From Limnomonas spitsbergensis (Eukaryota; Chlorophyta; Chlorophyceae; Chlamydomonadales): 64,000 nucleotides of DNA. Position numbers and translations under genes: made by a program. The DNA lies in the NCBI GenBank assembly GCA_037349105.1, contig JAYJMM010000061.1, positions 434,001-498,000 of the forward strand. The letters run 5' to 3'. The notes under the pieces are model-generated. The model was not told the origin of the DNA. It saw nothing but the letters and a program-made list of their open reading frames with translations, and did not search any database. The stretch's first letter is position 1, and each line of letters opens with the position of its first letter. Shown one piece after another: positions 55,194-64,000 of the stretch.

Positions 55194-58100
55194 CTACCCC
55201 GTGGCTGCCACTTTGGGGCCTGCCTTGAACAGGTGGACATACACATTCCGGCTGATCTCTGTGCGCAACTTCGAAGCTGCCGTGCCGTGGGCCAGGCCGG
55301 AGGGGCCCACTGGCAGGCCCGCCAGCAGTGCCTCTGCAGCCTTGTTGGGGTCCTCACCCCGCTCCCGCGCCCGGGCTTTTACGGTCTTGTACGCGTCCCC
55401 GAGCGCATGCCAAGTCGGGTAGCTGTCAAGGGGGAATAGGCGAGGTGTGGAGGGGTCAGAAGGTCAGCATGGATGCAGCATGGAAAAGTGTGGGAGTTGA
55501 GTATTTAGGAGCGCTCCGAGAATCGGGACAGGCTGCATATGAAACACATCATCGTCCCAGCGCAGGATGCCACTCTGAAAATGAAGTGTGGACATCCCAA
55601 ATTGGAGGCCATGCCGTTCGGTTTACACTCAGAGGAGCAAGCTTGAGTGGCAGCTTGAGTGACATGTATATTAAATAAAGTGTGCTGTAAAGAAAACCAG
55701 CACCGACATACAATGCATTTCAGTCAGAGAGTGGCCCCTCACCTGGCCAGGATGGCCTCCACGTTTGTCTCGCCGGCACCTGATCAGGAGTCAGAGAATG
55801 GAGGCAGCTTGATCGGCAAACAGGAGGTGGCATGCTGGGATAAGGACTGCTCGGCCAACCTCCAGCTTGAGATGCATGCACACAGTAGTGTGCATGGCGA
55901 GTACACCACGTGTGTGCATGGTGCATGATTATGAGTTTATGCCTCGTGTAATGACATAGACAAATTCCCAGTGGTCTAGTTCGACGGAACTTCCCCCACC
56001 CCTTTGTATGATGGAAGCGCGTAGTCTATACAGAAATCATGGATCATGTATTCATGCGCATGATGCATTATGCGCACATGGGGTGTCTAAGGCACACTAT
56101 GGGCAGTACACTTGGGCTGCATGGGGCATGCAGTGCACATGGGCAGTACACATCGGCTGCATAGGGCAGGCAGTGCACATGGGCTGCATGGGGAAGGCAG
56201 TGCACATAGGCGGTACACATGGGCTGCATGGGGCAGGCAGTGCAAATGGGCGGTACACTTAGGCTGCATGGGGCATGCAGTGCACATGGGCAGTGCACAT
56301 GGGCTGCATGGGGCAGGCAGTGCACATGGGCAGTACACATGGGCTGCATGGGGCAGGCAGTACACATGGGCAGTGCACATGGGCTGCATGGGGCAGGCAG
56401 TGCACATGGGCAGTACACATGGGCTGCATGGGGCAGGCAGTACACATGGGCAGTGCACATGGGCTGCATGGGGAAGGCAGTGCACATGGGCGGTGCACAT
56501 GGGCTGCATGGGGCAGGCAGTGCACGTGGGCAGTACACATGGGCTGCATGGGGCAGGCAGTGCACATGGGCAGTACACATGGGCTGCATGGGGCAGGCAG
56601 TGCACATGGGCAGTACACATGGGCTGCATGGGGCAGGCAGTGCACATGGGCAGTACACATGGGCTGCAGGGGGCAGGCAGTACACATGGGCAGTGTATGT
56701 CTCACCTGGTACAGCGCACAGCATGAGGCCAAACACGTCCCTGACAGTGAGGGACGAGCGTAGCTTCTTGATGTCATCCGACCACTGCGCCAGTGTGGGA
56801 AGCGAAGACGGGGTGTCGCAAGAAGCTGGGCTGCCTGCAAGTAGGGAGGTTAGGCGGGCGGGGCTCAGGTAGGATCAGTCAGGGGAGACAGGCTGAGCGT
56901 CACATTGCGCTTCAAAAAGTGCCGCATTCCGATTGCATGGCTCCTGGCTAATCATTGCCTCATTCTGTCTCACCTAGTACCTGCCCACTCAAACGCAGTA
57001 TTGCATAGTTCGCATACAAAACACACTCATGCACTGCCATGCCCCCACCTTCACTACCATGCTCCCACCTGTACTGCCATGCCCCCACCTTCACTACCAT
57101 GCTCCCACCTGTACTGCCATGCCCCCACCTTCACTACCATGCTCCCACCTGTACTGCCATGCCCCCACCTTCACTACCATGCTCCCACCTGTACTGCCAT
57201 GCCCCCACCTTCACTACCATGCTCCCACCTGTACTGCCATGCCCCCACCTTCACTACCATGCTCCCACCTGTACTGCCATGCCCCCACCTTCACTACCAT
57301 GCTCCCACCTGTACTGCCATGCCCCCACCTTCACTACCATGCTCCCACCTGTACTGCCATGCCCCCACCTTCACTACCATGCTCCCACCTGTACTGCCAT
57401 GCCCCCACCTTCACTACCATGCTCCCACCTGTACTGTCATGCCCCCACCTTCACTACCATGCTCCCACCTGTACTGCCATGCCCCCACCTTCACTACCAT
57501 GCTCCCACCTGTACTGCCATGCCCCCACCTTCACTACCATGCTCCCACCTGTACTGCCATGCCCCCACCTTCACTACCATGCTCCCACCTGTACTGCCAT
57601 GCCCCCACCTTCACTACCATGCTCCCACCTGTACTGCCATGGTATGCCCTTTCAACAGCCTTGGTGAGGTTAGCCAGCAGCATGAGCGTCACGTTGGGCC
57701 CCGAGGAGTACAGCATGTGGAAGCCACTGAGAGCCGTCTGTAGTGAGGCCGTCTTAACAGCTTTCCGCTCGATCTCTGTGAAATGTGACAGTTAGGGGTG
57801 TGAAAGTGTGACCGCCAAGGGCGGTGTGCAGTATGGTGGTCTTGACGGCCCTCCTCTTGATCCCTGTGAAATGTGATAAGGAGGGGTGAGGTAGTGTGAC
57901 AGCAGAGATTGAGAACAGTCTGAAGGGCGGCGGTCTGGACGACCTTTCTCTCAATCTCTGTATATGATATCAGTGAGGGGTGGAATTGTGTGACAACAAA
58001 ACTTGAGGAAGAGACAGAGAGTGCCAGTATGGCCTGTGTGCCAGTGTGTGTGTCGGGGGGGGGGGATGCGTCGACTCGGGAGACGCGATGGCATGTAGCA

Positions 58101-61100
58101 TGGGAGCACGTGCGGCATGCGATGCCCCATGCACTCGAGCAGGCCTTGGGCCCCCCTTCCGTAATTCCTGCTGCGTCCCTACCCATCGACTGATGGAATG
58201 ATATACTTTGTTCCTGCTGCCTGTCATTAGCTGATTCTATTGCAAGCCATTTGCCTCATTGGCTGTTGGACCAAATATCTCACCAATCTTACTTCTGTTC
58301 ATACCAGTTAAATCAGGAATAAAACGCACAGCACCAGCCTGACCCTCAATCCTCTTACCCATGCTGCTGCTGTCCATGTATAGTATAAGGATCAGGGTTA
58401 AGGTAACGGGTTTTAAGCCTGTTCTGTACAGCCTGGCCCTCAACACGCCCACCAGTGATGCTGTTGTCCATATCAGGGTCTCCCTCCAGGAGATAAAAGG
58501 TGCGGGACAAGCCGCACAGACGCATGATGTACTTCTGCTGGCTGTACCTGAAAGTGCAACGCCAGTGTAAACAGTGTGAGATGATGTGTAAGGTGATCAT
58601 ATTCTGGACTGCAGGGGCAGGGTAGAGCGGTAGCCATATTTCTCCAGATGCAAGCCTTGTAATCAGTGCTATGCAATTGCGCCGTAATACTAAATTTGTG
58701 CTAGTATTACGGCCCCTCACTGGTAAATGTAGCTGAATTTGTCTTGAAATTGCGGCGACTGAAACTCAGCTACGTAATTCGCCACTGTAAGGACCGTAAT
58801 TAGCACAGCACTGCTTGTTATGCAACTCCTGCTACTGACCGGCCCATGAGGCGCTGTCTCCTGAACCTTCACATTCCCGTAGAGCTAAGCTTTCCGTCTC
58901 TCTGTTTGTTGCCATGAGTTGTGATGTGTTACGAGGAAAGCTTCAGGAACTTGTTTGGGCGGCCAACCCTAGGCAGGTGAGGACCAAACCTTGGCCAGGG
59001 GACCAAGCAGCAGGGGACCTTGCAGAGCCAAGCCCAACGGACATGGGACCAAATATACCTGGACAACTGAACCCTGGCCACAAACAAACTAAAACCTAGC
59101 CATGAAACAACTGAAAACAAACTGCCCATCAAACAACTGAACCCTAGCCCTCCCGCTCCCCTTACCGGTGGTCCTTGATGCTGCTGGCCAAATCTGACAC
59201 CGACTTTCGCTCCACAATGTAATCCAGCATGTACATGAGCGAGGGCCGGGTGCGGCACCTGAGAAAGCGACGGTGGATGAAGGCGAGGCAGGGGGGGTGA
59301 TCGAAAGAAAGCTACGCCCCGTGGGGGGCGATGCAGGGCGGGGGGTGATGGATGGAAACCAACAATGAATGGCGGCGAGGCAGGAAAGATTGATGGAAAG
59401 AAAGAGAGCTACGCCCCGTGAGGGGCGTGAGAGTTAAGCAAACAGCGCAGCTTGGGCCGAAGCCACATCCGCACCGTTACCGTGACTAGGGTGAAGGCGA
59501 GGCAGGGGGGGATGATCGGGGATGTACTGGAAGGGAAACCGTGTGGCCGAGCAGCGCCAGCAGGAGGATAAGAGAGAACAATAGCATGGCCATTGTCAGG
59601 TCAGAGCCCGGGAGCACCCTGGCATCATATATCTGCCCTATGCCTGTCGTTTATCACTCACCACTGCCCTGGCTCATACTGCCCCATGCCCACCCAAATT
59701 ATCCCGGGTTTATAAACCCCTTGCCTCGACCCATTGATCCCACTACCCGTCCCACCAATGTCCCACTCATCGTTTCAGGGTTTTTTAACCCCTAAAACCT
59801 TGCTCCTAATGCCTCATACCCCCTTCCCACCACCTTGCCACCTGCAGCGTATCCCCCACCAGCAGCGTCAGGTCCGCCACCACCGCTACTCTAATAGGGT
59901 TTATACAAACATTACCCTTCCCCCTTCCCCCACCCACCTCGCCACCAACAGCGTATCCCCCACCGTCAGCACCAGGTCCGCCACCATCACTACTCTCTCA
60001 GGGTTAATAAATATATTGCCCTTCCCCCTTCCCCCACCCACCTCGCCACCCATAGCGCATTTCCCACCGTCAGCATCAAGTCCGGCACTGCCACTACTCT
60101 CCAGGTTTTATAAAGACCATTCACCTAAACCGTCCCCCACCCACCTCGCCACCCATAGCGCATCTCCCACCGGCAGCGTCAGGTCCGCCACCACGGCCAC
60201 GCCCTTGCTGCGTATGCGCTGGGCATGTTCCGCCAGGGTCTCGGTGCGTCCCTTGCCGTGGGTGCGCTCAATCTGCTCACGCTGGTCAAGCACCAGCACT
60301 ACCTGATAGGGCATGGGGGCAAAGGGGGGGACTTGGAGGGATCATGGGTGGGTTATGGGCGGGCCTTGGATGGGTAATGGGTGGGCAAAGAGTGGGTCTT
60401 GGATGGGCAAAGGGTGGGTCATGTGCGGGTCCTGGGTGGATTAAGGGTGGGTCATGGGTGGGTCGTAGATAGGCAAAGGGTGGGTCATGAGTGGGTCATG
60501 ACTCATGAGTAGGTCTTGGATGCGGTGAGAGTGAATAATGTGCGGGTTGTGCATGGGTATTGGGTGGGCCATGTAGGGCATGTGTGGGTGTTGGGTGGGT
60601 CATGGGTGGGCCACATGTGGGTCATGTATAGGCCTTGGATGGGCAAAGGGTGCACATTGGGTGGGTCGAGAATTCATGTATGAGTCATTTGCGGGTTATA
60701 GGCGGGTCATGTGTGGGTCATGGCCTCATGTGTGGGCCATATTCAATGATGCAGGAGGGGAGGTGCGGGGATGAGGAGGAAACATTGTCGGTGTGGGGTT
60801 TCAGATGCGGTCCTGAGCTGCGAGCTGGATCCAATCGTTTTTGAGGCAGCAGCCTCTTTGGAGGCAATATGTGATGTCCAGCATGCCCAGATTGCCTCCC
60901 CACCAACATTGACCGCCCAGGGAGACCTCACCCCCCCCTCCCCCATTGCCCCCCCAGGGAGACCTCACCCACCCACCCACCCACCCACTTCGTACACATC
61001 CTCAAAGCGCTCTCCTGGCTGTAGCGGGGGTAGCTGCATCGCCTTGGACCGCGTTCCCTGGTCCCCCAGCCTCTCCAGCAGCCATTGGTAGGTTGTGGAC

Positions 61101-62273
61101 GCACCGGAGTGTGACCTGGGCAGAGGAATTTCTTTGAATTTAAAACATTATACCCTTGATAATAAAGGAACCCACGGGAACTTTCAGCCATCCTTTGATA
61201 CAATAAACACCTCCAGAAAAGGGGGCACTACCCCCCTCCCTTGCCTCATCATTTGCTGCCTTCCTTAGCCACCTGCCCCCTTCCCTGCTCACGTTATCCT
61301 GCATCCCCTTACCTTGTCTGGTCCTTTGCAGTCATCCTTTGCCCCTGCCCACTCCCGCCCCTGGCTTAATCCCCACCATCAGTATATATTTTAGTACCTA
61401 CCAGACCCGAAAGTGGGGACCAAACCTTGACCGGTCTGAAGCCGATGGCCCAGGCATCAGTCATGGCCGGCTGCGCCAGGCCCCCATGACCCTACGCCGT
61501 CATGCAGCTGAATGGCAACCGGAGTATGCTGCAATCAACACTGCCGTACGCCCCGACCCCTTCCTCCACCCTTCCTCCGCCCCCTTCCTCCGCCCATCCC
61601 GGTTCCCCACCCATCTCTATTCCCCCCGCTGCTGGCAGCCGTGTCGCTCCCTGCCCTTCCGCGACTCCCCATCGAAGCGAAGCTGGACGACGGCCTGGCC
61701 ACAGCTGCAGCAGCAGCCGGGGGCAGCGGCGGCCTGCCGGACCCCGAACTCCGCTGAGGCACCACAAACAGTGGGAAGGGTGCTAGCGGTGCCGTCATCC
61801 CTGCTGCTGCTGCCTCAGGCTTTCGTGTTGCCTGCACCTGCTGACCTCCTGCTGATCCGCCGCTCGCTGCGCCAGCCCCGCTCCCCCGACCACCACCGCC
61901 AGCGCATGGGTCATCGTCCTCGTCGCTGTCACTGATCTCGATTGCCGTGACGGGCGCCCTGTACCCCCCCGCTCCCCCTCTGGCACCAGAGGAGAGCAGC
62001 GGAGGTGGCATATGCGAAACACCTTGCAGCATTTGGGAGCTGAATAGCTGGCCACCCCCAACAACAACGGGCGCCGGAGTCGGCAGCGTTGCCCGGGCAG
62101 CTGCCGGAGCAGTCTGATGCGGCACACCCCCTGGAGGCGCTGCTCCGAATGTTGCTGCTGCTGCGGCGGCAGGAGCTGGAATGGGGCTGGCCACCGGGGT
62201 GCCCAGGATGCCCTGGCTGCATTGCATGATGTCAGCATCGGGGTCGATACCCGGCACAGCATCCACCTTACAC
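55194..62273 (-). CDS. MUS81: Crossover junction endonuclease MUS81 (N-terminus not resolved)
   Basis: Catalytic subunit of the MUS81-EME1 nuclease that cuts 3' flaps and branched recombination intermediates in the nucleus. Exons in coding order: 62273-61611, 61115-60989, 60302-60145, 59258-59166, 58547-58453, 57775-57629, 56834-56706, 55779-55743, 55422-55194; every phase fits, about 558 residues in view, ending AGPKVAATG. The first exon is disordered, with an acidic EISDSDEDDD that could bind SUMO. Then ERFEDVYEVVLVLDQREQ, GDALWVAR and IVERKSVSD (the ERKxxxD nuclease motif of the ERCC4/XPF family), KDHRYSQQKYIMRLCG, LSRTFYLLEGDPDMD, a linker, and a C-terminal helix-hairpin-helix around FGLMLCAVPGAGETNVEAIL and YPTWHALGDAYK. 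The N-terminal exons lie beyond the repeats at 62290-64000. The 61611 donor is the least certain. Confidence 0.93.
56100..56700. repeat. 40-bp minisatellite in the MUS81 intron before exon 55743-55779
   Basis: Units of tgcacatgggcagtacacat then gggctgcatggggcaggcag, with tac/tgc switches and a few 30-bp units. It ends 6 b from the donor of exon 56706-56834. The TAHVHCLPHAAHVYCPCALP ORFs are artefacts. Confidence 0.95.
57033..57660 (-). repeat. 40-bp minisatellite (15 copies) containing the MUS81 exon end and donor
   Basis: Plus view: catgcccccaccttcactac then catgctcccacctgtactgc, repeated 15 times almost without change. The last unit overlaps the real exon end (CATGGCAGTACAG, then gtgggagc; junction 57629/57628), so every unit carries the same CAG/GTGGGAG 5' splice site. 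Confidence 0.93.
57725..57990 (-). repeat. Three copies of the MUS81 acceptor and start of exon 57629-57775
   Basis: Minus-strand translations: real EIERKAVKTASLQTAL (from 57775), copies GIKRRAVKTTILHTAL (from about 57864) and EIERKVVQTAALQTVL (from about 57959). All keep the ctctgtg-type acceptor context. Spacing is about 90-95 b. Confidence 0.9.
58325..58480 (-). repeat. Duplicated MUS81 exon end and donor (exon 58453-58547)
   Basis: Plus view of the real junction: ctcaacacgcccaccagtga then tgctgttgtccatatcaggg. The copy about 95 b away: ctcaatcctcttacccatgc then tgctgctgtccatg with ggatcaggg. The copy has a strong GTAAGAG donor on the minus strand. Confidence 0.75.
58664..58813. mobile_element. 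hAT-like MITE, copy 2 (MUS81 intron)
   Basis: A 150-bp element with ends cagtgctatgc / gcacagcactg. Flanking octamers cttgtaat and cttgttat look like a target-site duplication. It shares gcaattgcg, accgtaatta and the tagctgaattt region with copy 1. An inner palindrome gccgtaatacta / tagtattacggc is present. Confidence 0.8.
59290..59490 (-). mobile_element. Two copies of the (CTTT)-tailed element family 3
   Basis: 59296-59340 and 59398-59485 both hold gaaag-rich tails followed by gctacgccccgtg(g/a)ggggcg. The second continues into ttaagcaaacagcgcagctt and gccgaagccacatccgcacc. They lie in the MUS81 intron upstream of exon 59166-59258. Confidence 0.65.
59825..60185 (-). repeat. Four copies of the MUS81 exon end and donor (exon 60145-60302)
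   Basis: Plus view: cacccacctcgccaccc and agcgcatctcccaccggcag then cgtcaggtccgccacca (real; donor 60145/60144). Copies end near 60070, 59960 and 59860 with the same order of words, spaced about 80-110 b. The two nearer copies keep the complement of GCGAG or TGGCGAG/GTGGG. Confidence 0.88.
60320..60745. repeat. Degenerate gggtgggtcatg repeat
   Basis: Loose 10-20 b repeats of tgggtgggtcatgggtgg and related words fill the MUS81 intron beyond exon 60145-60302. Beyond them, 60890-60988 has two cagggagacctcaccc blocks and cccaccca runs up to the donor of exon 60989-61115. Confidence 0.7.
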
Positions 62274-62284
62274 CTGATGCGCAG

Positions 62285-62765
62285 GGGCGAGCAGGAAGAT
62301 GCAGGTCACCTTTGGTTCAGAGGAGCCCAGGCAGGCCCAGGCCACACTTTGATTCAGAGGGGCAAGCTGACAGATCCAGGTCACACTTTGGTTCAGAGGG
62401 GCGACGAACAGGCAGATCTAGATTACACTTGCTTAAGAGGAGCGCAGACATATCAAGGTCACACTTTGGTTCAGAGGGCCAAGCAGATATATGTATATGT
62501 CGCACACTGATTCAGAAGAGCAAGTTGATAGATCCAGGTCACACTGTGGTTGATCGGGGCGAGCAGACATATCCGGGTCGCATCCGTGTTCAGAGCAGCG
62601 ACCAGGCAATTCCAGGTCACACTTTGCTTCAAAGTGGCGACCAGGCAGGCCCAGGTCACACTTTGGTTCAGAGGGGCAGACGGGCAGACAGGCAGATCCA
62701 GGCCACGCTTTTATTCAGAGGGGTGGGTAGACAGGCCGAGGTCACACATCCTGTCCTGGCAGCAG
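62285..62765. repeat. Degenerate 35-45 b repeat (gatccaggtcacactttggt)
   Basis: About eleven variants of cagatccaggtcacactttg then gttcagaggggc lie upstream of the first resolved MUS81 exon. Each carries a gtcacactttg word. Confidence 0.8.
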
Positions 62766-63024
62766 GCACGAGTCAAACAACCTCAGCATAGCGAAGGGTT
62801 CAGGGTTTAGGCTTAACGGTCTAGGCCTGTATCCAGCAGCAAAACACTTCAATTGTGAAACAGTTGCCGGCCGAAGGGAGGCACGCAGGGCAGCCGTCAG
62901 TATAGCATTGATCAGAGAGGTCCAGTGCAACAGTCTAAGGGTGTGATTAATCCAATGCTCCTCCCAGATCCGGGCCGCATGAGAGAGATCAGCAGGCTTG
63001 CGCCACGCCCAGCCCAGCTGCTTG

Positions 63025-64000
63025 CTTACCTTTCGACAGCATCCTTGTACAAGCGGGCTGCTTGCTTACCTTTCGACAGCATCCTTGTATAAGCGGGCTG
63101 CTTGCTAACCTTTCAACAGCATCCTTGTAAAGGCGGGCTGCCAGACTGCTTGCTTACCTTTCGACAGCATCCTTGTACAAGCAGGCTGTTTGCTAACCTT
63201 TCGACAGCATCCTTGTACAAGCAGGCTGCTTGCTAACCTTTCGACAGCATCCTTGTACAAGCGGGCTGCTTGCTAACCTTTCGACAGCATCCTTGTACAA
63301 GCGGGCTGCTTGCTTACCTTTCGACAGCATCCTTGTACAAGCAGACTGCTTGCTAACCTTTCGACAGCATCCTTGTAAAGGCGGGCTGCCAGACTGCTTG
63401 CTTACCTTTCGACAGCATCCTTGTACAAGCAGGCTGTTTGCTTACCTTTCGACAGCATCCTTGTACAAGCAGACTGCTTGCTAACCTTTCGACAGCATCC
63501 TTGTACAAGCAGGCTGTTTGCTAACCTTTCGACAGCATCCTTGTAAAGGAGGGCTGCCAGACTGCTTGCTAACCTTTCGACAGCATCCTTGTACAAGCAG
63601 GCTGTTTGCTAACCTTTCGACAGCATCCTTGTACAAGCAGGCTGCTTGCTAACCTTTCGACAGCATCCTTGTACAAGCGGGCTGCTTGCTAAACTTTCGA
63701 CAGCATCCTTGTACAAGCAGGCTGTTTGCTAACCTTTCGACAGCATCCTTGTAAAGGCGGGCAGCCAGACTGCTTGCTTACCTTTCGACAGCATCCTTGT
63801 ACAAGCAGACTGCTTGCTTACCTTTCGACAGCATCCTTGTACAAGCAGGCTGCTTGCTAACCTTTCGACAGCATCCTTGTAAAGGCGGGCTGCCAGACTG
63901 CTTGCTTACCTTTCGACAGCATCCTTGTACAAGCAGACTGCTTGCTAACCTTTCGACAGCATCCTTGTACAAGCAGACTGCTTGCTAAACTTTCGACAGC
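63025..64000 (-). repeat. About 24-copy, 40-52 bp array carrying a 5' splice site
   Basis: Plus view: gcttgcttacctttcgacag then catccttgtacaagc, with longer units containing gtaaaggcgggctgccagac. On the minus strand each unit reads LYKDAVER ending GAAAG followed by gtaagc (strong donor), gttagc (weak) or tttagc (destroyed). It continues past the window edge, where the true exon (possibly an N-terminal MUS81 exon) must lie. Confidence 0.9.

Noticed and set aside
56068..57795. ORFs of up to 296 codons on both strands (CTACPMQPMCTAH, HYHAPTCTAMPP types)
   Set aside because: Two 40-bp intronic arrays within MUS81; frames are open only because the repeats lack stops.
59734..60306. Plus-strand 190-codon ORF
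   Set aside because: Antisense to the MUS81 nuclease exon and its duplicated donor copies; no independent motifs.
63025..64000. CRISPR-like array of direct repeats
   Set aside because: The units are contiguous tandem repeats with no unique spacers, in a nuclear algal gene context.

Overview
The window reads as nuclear DNA of a chlamydomonadalean (volvocine-type) green alga. The genes are broken into many short exons with G/C-rich third codon positions. Introns are much longer than the exons and packed with minisatellites. TGTAA, the chlorophycean polyadenylation signal, lies about 270-290 b past two of the stop codons. No bacterial operons, CRISPR arrays or rRNA genes are visible.

Four gene models could be built by joining exons whose reading phases match at every junction. 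(1) Positions 3-11084, plus strand, N-terminus outside the window: a tubulin tyrosine ligase-like (TTLL) polyglutamylase. (2) 20958-35962, minus strand, complete: an 18-exon, about 897-residue plastid phytyl ester synthase (PES) with a hydrolase half and an acyltransferase half. (3) 37398-53059, minus strand, complete: a 12-exon, about 1542-residue protein with N-terminal TPR-like helices, a very long low-complexity middle encoded mostly by one 2.5 kb exon, and a C-terminal NudC-type CS domain. (4) 55194 to about 62273 and probably beyond the right edge, minus strand: the structure-specific endonuclease subunit MUS81. A fifth minus-strand locus (about 14669-16745) is an unrecognised gene made of three related exon modules. 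The genes do not form a pathway; they are ordinary neighbours.

Between and inside the genes are several transposon-derived families: a tRNA-headed SINE (12082, 19731, 20583), a second SINE-like family ending in a box-B-like motif, a short (CTTT)-tailed element, a hAT-like MITE with 8-bp target duplications (7790 and 58664), two hairpin elements, and a 5'-truncated L1-type LINE lying sense in the CS-domain gene.

The most striking feature is that the intron expansions are not random. In all four genes the tandem repeats repeatedly straddle a splice junction. Each repeat copies the end of an intron plus the start of the exon (or the end of an exon plus the 5' splice site), leaving rows of decoy splice sites beside the real one. 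About nineteen junctions show this, from 2-copy diverged duplications to a 24-copy array of a 5' splice site at the right edge (63030-64000).
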